Assembly: GCA_015680685.1 (NCBI GenBank)
Contig: MNCI01035792.1
Coordinates: forward strand, 72,290 to 136,289
Direction of reading: 5' to 3'
Length of the DNA stretch: 64,000 nucleotides
DNA from: Gnetum montanum
Lineage: Eukaryota; Streptophyta; Gnetopsida; Gnetales; Gnetaceae
A program made the translations under genes and the position numbers. Shown here one piece after another: positions 1 through 11,240 of the stretch. The notes under the pieces are model-generated. The model did not search any database. It worked only from the letters and a program-made list of their open reading frames with translations, and was not told where the DNA came from. The number at the start of each line of letters is the position of its first letter. The first letter of the stretch is position 1.

Positions 1-179
1 TACCTCAGACTTGCTTAACCATACACCGTGACACATACAAGCAAGCCTGGGAAGACAACGAACGATTAACCCCAAGTGTTTCTTGTGGCGTTAAGGCATT
101 TAGTCTGCGGAGTTCGACCGGATCGCGCGTGCACGCTCGTTTCGTATGGTTGAGTGTAGGGGTACCTCGCCACTCATCA
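1..179 (+). repeat. 3' end of an LTR (element F, rest off the left edge)
   Basis: These bases match the last part of the other plus-strand LTRs in the window: the 'ACCTCAGACTTGCTTAACC' stretch, the GGGAAGACAACGA block, and the terminal GGGGTACCTCGCCACTCATCA-type end at 179. Directly after it the sequence switches to the minus-strand protease-side region of element D. F is therefore an element or solo LTR inserted into D, with everything but its tail outside the window. Confidence 0.85.
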
Positions 180-350
180 GTGATGAACCTGCTCTAGTTC
201 ATCTATGCCTATGACATATGCACATGTTAGACTCTTAATTGGTTCCATGCAAAGTATGCTACTTTTTGAATCAACAGTCAACCTCTGGGTGTCCTCTTAT
301 TTTGTGGCTACTACGTACAGACACCTTTGAATTTCTACTTCTAGTGCACA

Positions 351-900
351 CTATTTACATGCAGAGATAGATGCTTGCTTAACAACCCAAACTTTTTGCA
401 CATAATTGCACATTGTATCGTTGTACACGACGCATGGAAGTCTCTTCTTCTTAATCTTTTCAAATGCATTATCTTTAGATATCTCTAGGGAAAGATCTTT
501 GATGTCCATTCTTGCATCAATGGTGCTCAACCATGCCCTTCCCATTATGATTGGGAAATCCCCTTTACAATTCTTCACTTTGATTACTAAGAAATTGGTA
601 GGATAAGACCACCCACAGACAATGATCACAATGTCTTCTACTAGTCCCAATGGAATAGTGATGGAATGGTCTGTGAATTCTAATCTAATGTTTCTCTTCT
701 TGAGAGGAGGCAAGTTCCAGGCAGTGTACATCTCATGAGAAATTAAATTAACACTAGAACCTGAATTGAGAAGAGCTTTTTATAGTTCATTCCTAGGAAT
801 TTGCAAATAAATTAGAGGACTTATAGGATTAGCTAATTTCTTGGGAAGGTTTCCTGCATGGATCCAATCAGACACAATGTGAGTAAGCATTGTGGTATGG
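351..900 (-). pseudogene. Retropepsin-type protease remnant of element D
   Basis: The minus strand encodes the family protease: a segment about 'Y...WNLPPLKKRNI' followed by GLVEDIV, CGWSYP and 'IIMGRAWLSTIDAR' in one open frame of 126 residues (731-351). The upstream active-site region near 740-780 reads L-N-S-G-S-S-V-N-L-I-S. The catalytic Asp of the D-S-G triad is therefore changed to Asn. A stop and a frame change separate the two parts. In the parent element this enzyme would process the Gag-Pol polyprotein. Here the lost aspartate and the stops argue for a dead copy. Identification rests on close similarity to the proteases in elements A, B, C and G. Confidence 0.8.
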
Positions 901-1549
901 ATACTTGGCAGAGTTTGGTTTGAAGGAGGCCTAAAGGAATTTGATATGTAGGAAAAGGTAGAAGTAGGATTGTCAACTACGAGTGTAGGTGAAGGCTTAG
1001 GTGGACTATGGGGTTAAAAGAAAGGTCTTTTCTTTGATCGAGCATTCAACCCCTTCAATTGATGATTGGGTTGCAAATTAATAGCCCTCGTAGCATTGGG
1101 TTGTTGTAGTTGAGTAGGCAATTCACCCTGCATTGGTGGAGTAGGTGGTAGCTATGTAACTAGAGGAGGAGTATGTGCAAGGATAGGAAGAGCATAAGGA
1201 TAAGAGGTGGTATCCCTTCTTTCATGTGGTGAATGAGTTCAGTAATAATCTGAAGGGTGGCAATGAGGCTGGAAATTAGAAACATGACTGGAGGAGTCAC
1301 ACGGAAATATGGGTTGCTACACGTGGTAACCATATGGATTAGGCTGTCGGTAAGGGTACTGTTGTCTTGGTGGTGCTAACACCCATGTTTGTGGTTGCTA
1401 CCATTGTTGATACTATTCATACGGTTGCGGTGGAGATCCACTTGAATAATATAGTTGTTATTGGTGAAACTGCCTGAGATTACCTTGAGGATAAGGTAAC
1501 CTTCTGGATGTTTACCTTTGTGTAAGTCATGGATGTAAGGCATACACCC

Positions 1550-3415
1550 TAGACTCCTTTAGATGTGACACAATGGGGAAACATCCCTTAGGATGTTCGT
1601 ACTGATAGCCATCGCACCCATGATCATCATCTGATTCATTATTTACAACCTCTTTTATTACAACAATCTTGCCCTTACCTTTGTAATATGCACGTTCAAA
1701 TTTCTTATGCCTCTTGCGCTCATGCTAACTACTTTGTTCTTTGGATTCCTTAGCAATTTTGAGAACAGCTTGGAATCTATTATCCATTGAGTCCCTTACT
1801 AATAAATCTTGGTTGTAAGTTTAGACTGGAATTTTTTGAGTGGAAAGGATTTCTTATGCACCCCCTCATCAAATACGAACTCATCCTCATTATCACAGAA
1901 TTGAACCTCCCTCTTGTGAATGGAAGGATCACGATTGTACTCTTCTACACTTTCTCTTTTTCTTAGTTCATCCTCCTCTTTGGTAACCTACTCTATTAAT
2001 CTTTATATCTGATGGATGGTTAGTTTTGATAATTTCCCTTAGGCATAAACACCAAGGGTTTTCCTCATTTCATTACAAAGCCCATCTACAATGTGGTGAA
2101 GTTGAACCAAACCATGGCCAAGACATTTGTGCATCAAGGCATAGTATCAGCCAATGGTAGCATCTAAGGGTTCATGTGTTCCTTGTTTTTACCCTTGAAT
2201 TTACTTCCTTAAGTTGGACACTCTAGAGTACATTTGATACTTATCATTGAACAACTCAAGCATGGTACTTCTTCATCTGATAGATTCTAGCTCTAAGGAC
2301 TGGTACCAACTTTCTACTTCTTTGATAAGTGTCTTAGGGAACAACTTCAATTTTTGCCACTCATTTTCTATGTTCTGCAAGGCATATGCATCTTGAAAAG
2401 CTTGAAGATGATTCTGTAGATCAGAGTTATATCCTCTTTCAAATTGAGGAATATTGTTCATGTCTAACCATTTGATTCGACTATCTTTCACATGCCTCAT
2501 TGGAATTCTGATTGCCTTTGTGATGCTAAGCATACTTTAGGTAGCAAATAGAGGCTCATCAAGGCCTTGATCATGGTGCCTACAATGCCCTCTACTGCCC
2601 CTTCATTCATGGTGATGTGCCTCTCTTGAAAATTTGTGGCCTTGATCTTGTTTATCTTGATAATCCCTTTGGTTATTTTGATCTCATCGATCGTTTTGTT
2701 CATTTTGATCACCTCCATCATGGTCTCACCTTCTACGGTCATAGTTAGAGCCAAAATAAGAAGATGATGATGAAGAGAAAGAGGAAGGAGAACCAATAGC
2801 ATCATGATGCCTACTACCACCTCTTTGACGATCGTGACCATGATCATGATCGTGCTTCTTGTCTACATTGCTGTCTTGACTTGTCCCTTCGAATCTTTCT
2901 TTGTCATTGGATCCCTTCTTACTAAAATTAGGATTATGAACTATGGAGTGTAGATTCTAATTTTGACCTCCATCACTAAAGTCAAGGAGAGGACTTTCAT
3001 TGAATGTAAAACCCCCAAAGAAGGGTTCCCCACTAGCTTGTTGGTATAATAGGAATGGAGAATCGTTAAGCTCTTTTTCGTTCAAAAATTCATAGTGTTG
3101 TTCTAGTTTCTGATCCTACAAACATTGTGCTTTAGTGGGATGATAATCCCTGGAATTAGCATCTTCCTCAATATACTCCCCATGGCGGTCTTGAAGATCA
3201 CATCGTGCAAGCATTGCAGGAGCAGCATGATCAAGCAGCAACACAATGTTGCCCTCCATGTCATGCCACCACAGCCGTTCATCCTAGTGTAGGATGAAGG
3301 TGAAGTTTGGCACATACTCATTAGGATGAGTATATATAATTTGATATTGTTGAGGCTTTGGCAAATTAACTCTATTGGCCTTAAGTGGAAAATTGCTCCT
3401 GTGAGAAGAAGACAT
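1550..3415 (-). pseudogene. gag remnant of element D
   Basis: The start is the minus-strand ATG at 3415-3413 (Met-Ser-Ser-Ser), as in element G. Recognisable pieces follow in order: the N-terminal YxxFTFILH-like segment (3321-3250), a charged linker, a capsid-like segment with 'LDMNNIPQFERGYNSD' and 'LFPKTLIKEVESWYQSLE' (2533-2273), and a zinc-knuckle remnant near 1580-1620. In the knuckle the second cysteine has become tyrosine (C-x2-Y). At 2539-2537 the frame has a stop (TAA) at the codon that is CGA (Arg) in elements C and G. Several frameshifts are needed to read it through. Gag would form the virus-like particle in a live element. Confidence 0.8.
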
Positions 3416-3575
3416 TTTCAATTAGCAAATAAAAATCACAGTGTGCTCTAAGAATTTTTTGAAGTAATTGTGAAATAAGATGTGACTCTAAGGTTCATTA
3501 CAAAAATTTAAATATTTTTCACTAGGTCCTAGATAATGCATGAAACAACAAAAAGATCTCTGGCAACGATGCCAA

Positions 3576-3746
3576 TGATGAGCAGTGAGGTACCCCTATG
3601 GCCAACCATACAAATCACTAAGGTGTTATATGCAATCTGGTCAAGTTCCGTGGACCTATAGTTATCTAATGCACTAGCTTTTCTAGGAAGTGAAATGGGC
3701 ATTGAGAACATTCGTTGTCTTCCCAACTACACTTGTGAGGTTCAAG
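3576..3746 (-). repeat. Truncated 5' LTR of element D (about 170 bp kept)
   Basis: The plus strand begins TGATGAGCAGTGAGGTACCCC, the reverse complement of the conserved LTR end. It follows the LTR pattern up to about 'CTTCCCAACTACACTTGTGAG', then stops abruptly where plus-strand LTR E starts. The rest of this LTR (U3, TATA region) is missing. Confidence 0.8.
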
Positions 3747-4528
3747 TGTGGCCGCGATATCGGGTACATTTGATATTGTAGGGTTACTCCTGGGTCTATA
3801 TATACAATGCTTGGGCACACAATGGAGAGTAGTTTTTGGCAATTAAGTAGCAAAACTTTTGCAGTTTATCCATTTGAGAGTTAGAATATTTTCCAAGTGC
3901 CCACAACAAGAGGTCTAAGTGTGAATGGATCTTTATTCAAGCATTGATGTACCTGAATACACCATTATGTTGGCAATAAAGATGAACTCTTTAATTCATT
4001 CCTTGAAGCACTTGAGACTTTCTTTCTTATGCATTTATATTTCATGCAATTTACATAAATATTATTTATGCAGTAATTAATTTTGATTAATCAAGAAACT
4101 CATTAAGATACACAAGCACAACCCCTTCAAACATATGTGTGACACTTGGTAACTCAGAAACGATTAGTGTTTGATAACCTAGCAGTGTTTACACAAAGTT
4201 CAAAATGTGTTCGAGAAGTGGGAACAATTACTTGTGTTAGGCTAGATTAGACCTTAGTTTACTTTGCAATTAATTAATTTTACTTTCATCTTTGTTCTAG
4301 GCAAGTAATTTCATAAAAATACAAAATAATAAAAATCTTACGCCTCAGCCACACTTAACCATACAATTACACTCCACAAGTGAGACTGGGAAGACAATGA
4401 ATGGACAACACAAATGCACTATTTGGCTCTACTGTACTTAGTAATTATAGTTTGCTGAATTGAATCGGATCACATCTGAATGCCTGTGGTTTGTATGGTT
4501 GGGTATAGGGGTACCTTGCTACTCATCA
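3747..4528 (+). repeat. LTR E, without partner or internal region
   Basis: A complete-looking plus-strand LTR of about 780 bp. It starts TGTGGCCGCGATATCGGG, has a TATATATA promoter-like stretch near 3797, an AATAAAG signal near 3975, and ends ...GGGGTACCTTGCTACTCATCA at 4528. No primer site follows; instead a truncated LTR of element C follows. Flanks (TTCAAG left, ACTAG right) show no target duplication. It is therefore either an old solo LTR or the product of recombination or deletion. The exact 5' end is less sure than the 3' end. Confidence 0.7.
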
Positions 4529-5245
4529 ACTAGCATATAAATATAGTGCTTGGGCTTAGGATTTTCACATATAGTTTTTTGTCATAGATAGTGAAGCTCT
4601 TGAAATTTGCTTTCTCCAAAGTGGGAATATTTTCTAAGTGCCTGCAGTAAGAGTTTGAGTGGGTACGAATCTTGGTTCGAACACTAATGTACCTGAGCAC
4701 AGTAATGGGAAGAGAATAAAAATGAACCCTTTTGATCATTCTTGTAGCACTGAGAATAGATTAATGTTTCCTTAATGCATTTAATACTCATGCAGTTTAC
4801 TTTAATGCACTTAATTTAAGCAATTAATTTCTAGTTGTTAATAAGCATAAGCATGACCACTTTGAGCATACATATAGTGCTTGGTAACCTAAAAATGCTT
4901 AACATTTGGTAACCTAGTAGTGCTATATGCGTTCAAGATGTGTCTAGGAGAGCGGAAACGGGTACTTGTGTTAGGCTAACTAGGCAGTAGATGAATTAGA
5001 TCCTAAATTACTCTACCTTTCATTATTGTTCTAGATGATTAAACTTATAGAATAAAAAATGATAAAACTTAACCATATACTTGTACCTCATGACTAGAAC
5101 TGAGAAGATAATGATTGTTCCAATTGGATTCCACGTCTTAAAAACCAGTGTACTGAAGAACTTAAGATTTGTGGAATTTGACTGGATCGCACATGAACAC
5201 TTGTGATTTGTATGGTTAGGTGTAGGGCTATCTCGTTGCTCATCA
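4529..5245 (+). repeat. 5' LTR of element C, lacking about 110 bp at its start
   Basis: Beginning with CTAGCATATAAATATAG it aligns base for base with the 3' LTR of C from about 30557 onward, and ends CTCATCA at 5245. The first part of U3, present at 30444-30556, is absent here because LTR E abuts. A rough hand count over about 345 aligned bases gives around 15% difference from the 3' LTR, mostly transitions. Confidence 0.85.
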
Positions 5246-5266
5246 TTGGCGCCATTGCCAAGGACC
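5246..5266 (+). promoter_or_regulatory. Primer-binding site of element C (tRNA-Asp-like)
   Basis: TTGGCGCCATTGCCAAGGAC directly follows the LTR end. It matches the known Athila-type primer site complementary to the 3' end of tRNA-Asp (TGGCGCCGTTGCCGGGGA) with a few changes. This is the least decayed GGCGCC core among the copies here. Confidence 0.75.
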
Positions 5267-5405
5267 TCTTAGTTGTTACATACACTATTTAGGACTAGTA
5301 AAAATTTTTTTAACTCATTAAAATAAGCCTTAAATTCATATCATATTTTAAAAATAACTACAACAATTTCTAAAAGCACACTATGTTTTTATTCTCTAAC
5401 ATAAA

Positions 5406-6557
5406 ATGTCTTCTTCTCATAGGAGTGCTTCTCTACCCAAGTCTAACAGAGTACCTCAGTCAGTACCCCAGTAATATCAAGTGGTATATGCTCATCCTAA
5501 TGAGTATGTACCTAATTTCACCTTCATCCTACACCAGGATGAACAACTATGGTGGCATGACATAGGAGGGCAACATTGTGTTACCACCAGATCGATCCAT
5601 TCCTACAATGCTGTAATAAATGCTTATTCATCTGGGTCTTCAGGAACTTCATGCTAAGTATGTTGTGCAAGATACTGACACCTAGGATTATCATCCCATT
5701 AAGGCAGAATGTCTCAGGGATTGCTAGCTAGAACAACATCATGAATCTATGTAAGGGAAAAGATTTAATGATTCCACATTCCTACTATACCAAAAAGATG
5801 GTGGTGAATCCTTCTCTAGGGGTTGTTCATTTAGTGAAATTCCTCTTTTTAACTTTGATGAAGGGGGTCATAACCAAAACCTATAGTCCACGATTCACAA
5901 TCTTGGTTCTGGTAAGAATGTATTCAATGACAAAGAAGGATCCAAAGAGGCAAGTTAGGGTAGGGATGCAGACAAGAAACAAGATTATGATGGTAGCTAT
6001 AATCATTGAAGAGATTATAGTAGGCACTATGATGGTGTTAGTCCTTCTTCCTCTTCACCTTCATCATCATCATCATCATCTTCTGGCTCTAATCGTAATT
6101 GTAGGGGGCACAACCCTGATGAAGGTGATTGATGGGACCAAAATGATCGAAGGGATTGTCGGGCAAGGCAAGATCAAGGGCACAGACATTCAAGAGAGAC
6201 ATGCTACCATGAAAAAAGGGGTAGTAGAGGGCATAAAATGCACTATAATCATGGCCTCAATGAGCCTTTGCTTACTACCCGAAGTATGCTAAACATTGTA
6301 GAGACAGTATGAATTCCAACAAGGCATGTGAAGGATAGTTGGATCAAAAGGTTAGACATGAATAATATCCCTCGGTTTGAAGGGGGATATAACTCAAATC
6401 CACAAAACCATCTTCAAGCTTTTCAAGATGCATGTGCCTTGCAAAATATAGAGAATGAGTGACAAAAGCTTAAGTTGTTCCCATGGACACTTATTAAAGA
6501 AGTTAAAAATTGGTATTGGTCCTTAGAATTGGAATCTATCAAATGATGGAGTACCAT
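5406..6557 (+). pseudogene. gag of element C, first part
   Basis: ATG at 5406 opens the family N-terminus (Met-Ser-Ser-Ser-His). The segment with VPNFTFILHQDEQ follows, then stops and frameshifts through the Ser/His-rich linker (histidine codon run near 6060-6080). The capsid-like part carries 'LDMNNIPRFEGGYNSNPQN', 'NHLQAFQDACALQNIEN' and W-Y-x-S-L-E, and ends at ...GGAGTACCAT where the 5' LTR of A begins at 6558. At the codon that is a stop in elements A and B, C keeps CGA (Arg). Gag continues at 23461. Confidence 0.8.
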
Positions 6558-7387
6558 TGATGAACCGCGATATTGTGTACGTGATATCGGGTTTGTGATA
6601 TCAGATCCTGCCATGCGATATCAGGCATTCGATATTGGGACCTGTCTTGTTACTTATAAATAAGAGGCAAGTGCACTTGGTTTGGCAGTTCATTTTCAGT
6701 CCCTTATCCAAACTCTTGCAGTTCCTTCCTCTCAGAGTTAGAATTATTTTTGAGTGCCTGCAGTAGGAGTCATAAAGAAAATAGATCTTTATTTGAGCAT
6801 TGTGTAGTTGAGCACACCTTGTGTTTGGAAATAAAGGAAAACTTTGTGATAAACCTCGTAGCATTCACAATAACTTATCTCTCATCTGTAATGCTATTTA
6901 TAGTAATTTAATGATTTCATTAGTTAATTGATGTTGCTTTTATTGATTCATTAATTTTCAACAAGTAAGCGCACTTAGTACAACCACTTCGAGCATACAT
7001 GGAACACATGGTAACCCAGTAACGATTGGCATTTGGTAATCCCAGCAGTGCTACACTAGTTCAGGATGTGTACGGAAAGTGGGAATGGATGTTAGTGTTA
7101 GGACTAGTTAGAGCCTAGTCGTTTAGTTAAGTTAATTTAGTTATTAAATTCTTTCATTTCCTCTTTTTAGCACTAGGACATAAAACATAAAAAGCATAAA
7201 AATCATATGCCTCAAGTTTAAATTACCATAAAATCATGCTATATGAGTAAGCTTGGGAAGATAACGATCGCTAACCCATCCTTGTTCTATGAAGGTGCAT
7301 AAGCACTTAGTCCTTGGAATTCGATCAGATCGTGCATGAACACTTGTATTCGTATGGTTGGACGTAGGGGTACCTCGCTACTCATCA
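6558..7387 (+). repeat. 5' LTR of element A
   Basis: It runs from TGATGAACCGCGATATTG to CTACTCATCA. The U3 carries several GATATC-type motifs between 6568 and 6635. A TATAAATA promoter box lies near 6655 and an AATAAAG signal near 6829. It pairs with 22632-23460 along its whole length. Confidence 0.9.
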
Positions 7388-7408
7388 TTGGCACCATTGC
7401 CAGGGACT
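7388..7408 (+). promoter_or_regulatory. Primer-binding site of element A (tRNA-Asp-like)
   Basis: TTGGCACCATTGCCAGGGAC follows the LTR end at once. It is complementary to the tRNA-Asp 3' end apart from transitions. The site would prime minus-strand DNA synthesis. Confidence 0.75.
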
Positions 7409-7532
7409 TTGTTGTTTGTGCGCTAATTAGAACTTAGAAATCTTTCCATAATTGGAATGAACCCTTAGGGTTGGTTATTTTAAAATTATTAGAAAAGAGA
7501 AGAGAAAAGTGTTGCACACTGAAGAATTAATC

Positions 7533-8261
7533 ATGTCTCCTTTTTACGAGAGTGTTTCATCGCCTAATTATAACACAACGAACAATTAGAGGCGTAGTAC
7601 ATTGGATGACCCGCCAATGCCCCAACAGTTTCATGTGGTATATGTTCATCTAGATGAGTATTTACCAAACTTTACCTTTATCCTCCACTAGGATGAACAA
7701 CTGCATTGGCATGATTTAGAAGGTAACATAGTGTTACCGCCTAATTGTTCAGTCCCAAGCATGCTTCTTCGTGCTCTCACACGAATTGGTATGCAACACT
7801 TCCAGGTAGAGTACGTTGTACATGAACATGACTTAGGAGAGTACTGACCCATGGAGGCACAACGTCAAAGGGACTTACAACAGGAGAGACATCATAAATC
7901 TATGAAGGAGAAGTGGGCGCTAGATGTCCCATATGTCATAACTAAAAATGAGGGTGGTGAACCTGCCTTAGGAGGTCTTCCACACAATGATGTTCCTCCC
8001 GTTGACTTCAGTCAAGGGGTTGTGTATCAAAATCTTCACTCAATTATCCATAACCCAGATTCTAGTACTGATGGACACAAAGGGTCCAAAAAAAGAACAC
8101 GAACACATGACAAAGATGGACATTCTGATCATAACTGCAATCGAGGCCGCGACCACTGAAGAGAAGGAAGTAGGCACCATCATGGTGACGGTCTTCCTCC
8201 CTCTTCACCTCCATCATCTCCTTCCCCCTCTCCTTTAGTATCGGAACATAGTCATAGAGAG
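7533..8261 (+). pseudogene. gag of element A, first part
   Basis: ATG at 7533 opens the family N-terminus. Recognisable parts are 'FHVVYVHLDEYLPNFTFILH', LEGNIVLPPN, MLLRALTRIGM, and a charged tail with HDKDGHSD and SPPSSPSP. The tail is cut at 8261 by the LTR of B, inside ...S-H-R-E. Stops occur near 7590, 7690 and 7848. From 7851 to 8159 a 102-residue stretch is still open. The gag resumes at 15346 after the duplicated 5-mer, in frame. Confidence 0.8.
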
Positions 8262-9037
8262 TGATGGGACACAATATCGCATGGGCCACAATATCGCATT
8301 CGCCAAGTCTATAAATAAGAGGCGGCTCTCCCTTGTTTCTCATTCTAGGCCTAGACTATAGTGAAACTCTGGAAGTTTTACCTCTCCAGAGATAGAATAA
8401 TTTTCATGTGCCCGCAGTAGGAACTCCAAAGTGAACGGATCTTTATTCGAGCAAATATTGTACCTAAATACAAGTTTGTGTACGGCAATAAAGACGAACT
8501 GTTGGATAAACCTTGCAGTGCATGGACTAAGCTAAATAGGAATTTATTTATTTTTATTTACTATTTATAATTTAAATACTTTATTAGTTCATTAAATCTT
8601 TCTCAACCCTTCTCCCGTAGTTAAGTGCATTCAGTACGACCGCTTCGAGCACGTGCATTACACTTGGTGATCCCAGTAACAAATAGCATTTGGTAACCAA
8701 GGTTGCATTAGTTCATGGTGTGAATGGTAAGTGGCAATGGATGTTGATGCCAGGTTAATTAAGGCTTAGTTAGTTAGTTAAAGTTAGTCAATTAGTCTCT
8801 TCACCCTTCACCTCATTAGCATAGGAGATAAAACAGTAAAGATATAAAAATCACATACCTCAGACTTACTTAACCATACAACCATGAAAACTACAAGTAA
8901 TTCTGGGAAGACAACGAATGATTAACCTTAAGTGTTCCATAAGACGTGTAGGAACTTAGTCTGCGGAGTTTGACCGAATTGCGCGTGTAATGCTCGTATT
9001 CGTATGGTTGAGTGTAGGGGTACCTCGCCACTGATCA
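8262..9037 (+). repeat. 5' LTR of element B
   Basis: It starts TGATGGGACACAATATCGC and ends CACTGATCA. TATAAATA is at 8310-8317. The U3 is about 75 bp shorter than in the 3' LTR of the same element. It has two AATATC motifs where the 3' LTR has six GATATC motifs. A further roughly 10-bp indel lies near 8553. Confidence 0.9.
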
Positions 9038-9058
9038 TTGGCACCGTTGCAGGGGACT
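9038..9058 (+). promoter_or_regulatory. Primer-binding site of element B (tRNA-Asp-like)
   Basis: TTGGCACCGTTGCAGGGGAC follows the LTR. It has the GTTGC core of the tRNA-Asp complement, with one base missing after GTTGC compared with the other copies. Confidence 0.75.
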
Positions 9059-9181
9059 AAGTGTTTGTGCGCTAAGTAGAACATAGGAAATTATCCACAT
9101 CATTGGGAGCTTAAATGAACCATTAGGGTTAATTAAAAAAAATTTATATAATGGTTAATCAACACACTGAATAAAATAACA

Positions 9182-11110
9182 ATGTCTTCTTCTTCGAACA
9201 AAAGCAATTCACGACCTAGGGATCATACAAGAGACCATCGGCAATCTAATGCACAACCAAAATCCACCAGGTCCTCAAGAATTTAGTGTTGTGTACATTC
9301 ATCATGATGAATATGTACCTAACTTTACCTTTGTCTTCCATCAAGACAAACATCTGCGTTGGAGAGATTTAGAAGGTAACATCATGTTACCTCTAGATAG
9401 AGCCGCCCCTAACATGCTCCTTCGTGCCCTCGCACGAATTGACATGTTTCAACTATACACTGAGTACGTTGCATGCGATTACAATGCAAGGGACTACCAT
9501 CCCACAGAAGCACAACGTCAACAAGATGAGTGGCAAGAGAGTTATCACACATCATTGAAGGGAAAAGGTCCCCATAATGCTTCACCTGTCATAAGAGAAG
9601 TTAAGGGTGGTGGACTTATCTCAATAGGTTCTTCACAAGATGATGTTCCCCCTCCTAACAACAGTGAGGAGGTGGGGTATCAGAACCTATGCTCCACGAT
9701 ACACAACCCTGGTTCTGATCCCCGTGAATGCCAACTGTTCATTGAGGGAACGAAAACACATGACAAGGACGGGCATTCTAATCGTCATCACGATCAGGGC
9801 CATAGCCACAAAAGAGAAGGTAAGAAACATTGTCATGGTGATGGTTCCCCTTCTTCTTCTCCTTCATCACAGCATTCACCCTCTCCTTCCACATCAGGGC
9901 ACAACCATCAAGAGCATAATAGTGAGGATAGAGGTAGGAAAAATGAGAGACCTCAACGAGAGAGTCGAGAGCGAGGACAAGGGTATGAAAGAAGGGAAAG
10001 TAGGGAACAATGTAGACATCATAGACATCACGAAAGAGATGATCATGACAAGCCCCTACTTGCAACTTGAAGTATGCTAGATATAACGGAGGTAGTTAGA
10101 ATACTGACAAGGCATCAAAAAGATAGCTGGATCAAGTGCTTAGACATGAATAATATCCCACGCTTTGAAGGAGGATACAACATTGATCCAAAAAATCATT
10201 TACAAGCATTCCATGATGCCTACACCTTGCAGAACATAGAGAACAAGTGGCAGAAATTTAAGTTGTTTCCTAGGACACTCATAAAGGAAGCAGAGAGTTG
10301 GTACCGGTCCTTAGAGCCGGAAACCATTAGGAGGTGGAGTACAATGTTAGAGTTGTTCAAAAATAAGTACCAAACGTACTCTAGAGTGTCTAACTTGCAT
10401 AAGCAGATCCAAGGATGGAAGCAAGGCACTCATGAACCCTTGGATGCTGCCATGGGCCGATACTATGCATTGCTACATTGTTGCCTGGGCCATGGTTATG
10501 CACAATGGGACCAACTTCACCACCTCATAGATGGGCTAAGACATGATACTAGGAGAACCCTTGGGACTTATGCCCAAGGGAGACTATCAAAACTTAGATC
10601 CCATGAAATTCATTGATTGTTGGAGCAAGTAGCAAAAGAAGAAAGGGAACAATGGAAAAGAGAGAGTGCAGAAGAATATAATTGTGATTCCTCCCTTCGA
10701 AAGAAGGGAGTGAGATTTTGTGATGAGAAGGATGAGTCACCACTCGAAGAGTTGGTGAATAGAAAAATCTTGCCACTTCAAAAGCTAACTATAGAAGTAT
10801 CGGCTAAGGTAGATGAAATATGAAGCTCCTTAGACAGTAAAATTAAAACCGTCCTGAAAATCATAAAGGAGTCTAAGGAAGAACAAAGTAGTGACTAGGA
10901 TAAGAAAAAGAGAAGAGATTCAGGCCATGCACGTAATAAGGGTAAGGGGAAAATAGCTATCTTCGATGAGGTTATGGATTTTGACACAGATAATGATGGT
11001 GGATGTGAGATCTGCCAATATGACCATCCTAAGGGATGTTGTCCAATTATCTCACACCTACAAGAGTCTGGGGTGTATGCACTCAAGCCGAGACTTAACA
11101 GATGGCAAGC
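9182..11110 (+). pseudogene. gag of element B
   Basis: The predicted start is the ATG at 9182 (Met-Ser-Ser-Ser-Ser). A one-base frameshift near 9245 moves the frame to 9249-10070 (273 residues). This stretch includes 'EYVPNFTFVFHQDKHLRW', MLLRALARIDM and a Ser/His/Arg-rich tail. A TGA at 10068-10070, a CGA in C and G, separates it from the in-frame capsid-like segment 10074-10616 (LDMNNIPRFEGGYN, LFPRTLIKEAESWYRSLE). Single stops follow at 10614 and 10820. The zinc knuckle C-E-I-C-Q-Y-D-H-P-K-G-C-C lies near 11008-11046. This is the best preserved gag in the nest, needing about five repairs. Confidence 0.82.
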
Positions 11111-11240
11111 ACCCTGAAGCTTACCTTATCCCCAAGGTAACCTAAGGCAGTTCCACCAATAGTTAACATACTATCCCAGTAGAACTCCACCACAACCCAT
11201 TAGGCAACATCAGTAGTGGCAACACCCACATTCATGTGGG

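Larger units (their letters stand above)
180..3575 (-). mobile_element. Element D: internal region of a degenerate Ty3/gypsy (Athila-like) retrotransposon
   Basis: Read on the minus strand this runs from a tRNA-Asp-like primer site (about 3556-3575) through gag (ATG near 3415), a zinc-knuckle remnant near 1580-1620, a proline-rich linker, and an aspartic protease (about 900-351). It then stops where element F is inserted at 179/180. The order and sequence match element G on the right of the window. RT and integrase must lie to the left if they survive. Stops and frameshifts are frequent, so no product is expected. Confidence 0.85.

Noticed and set aside
406-606. 66-codon plus-strand frame
   Set aside because: It is the opposite strand of the element D protease; the minus strand carries the conserved motifs.
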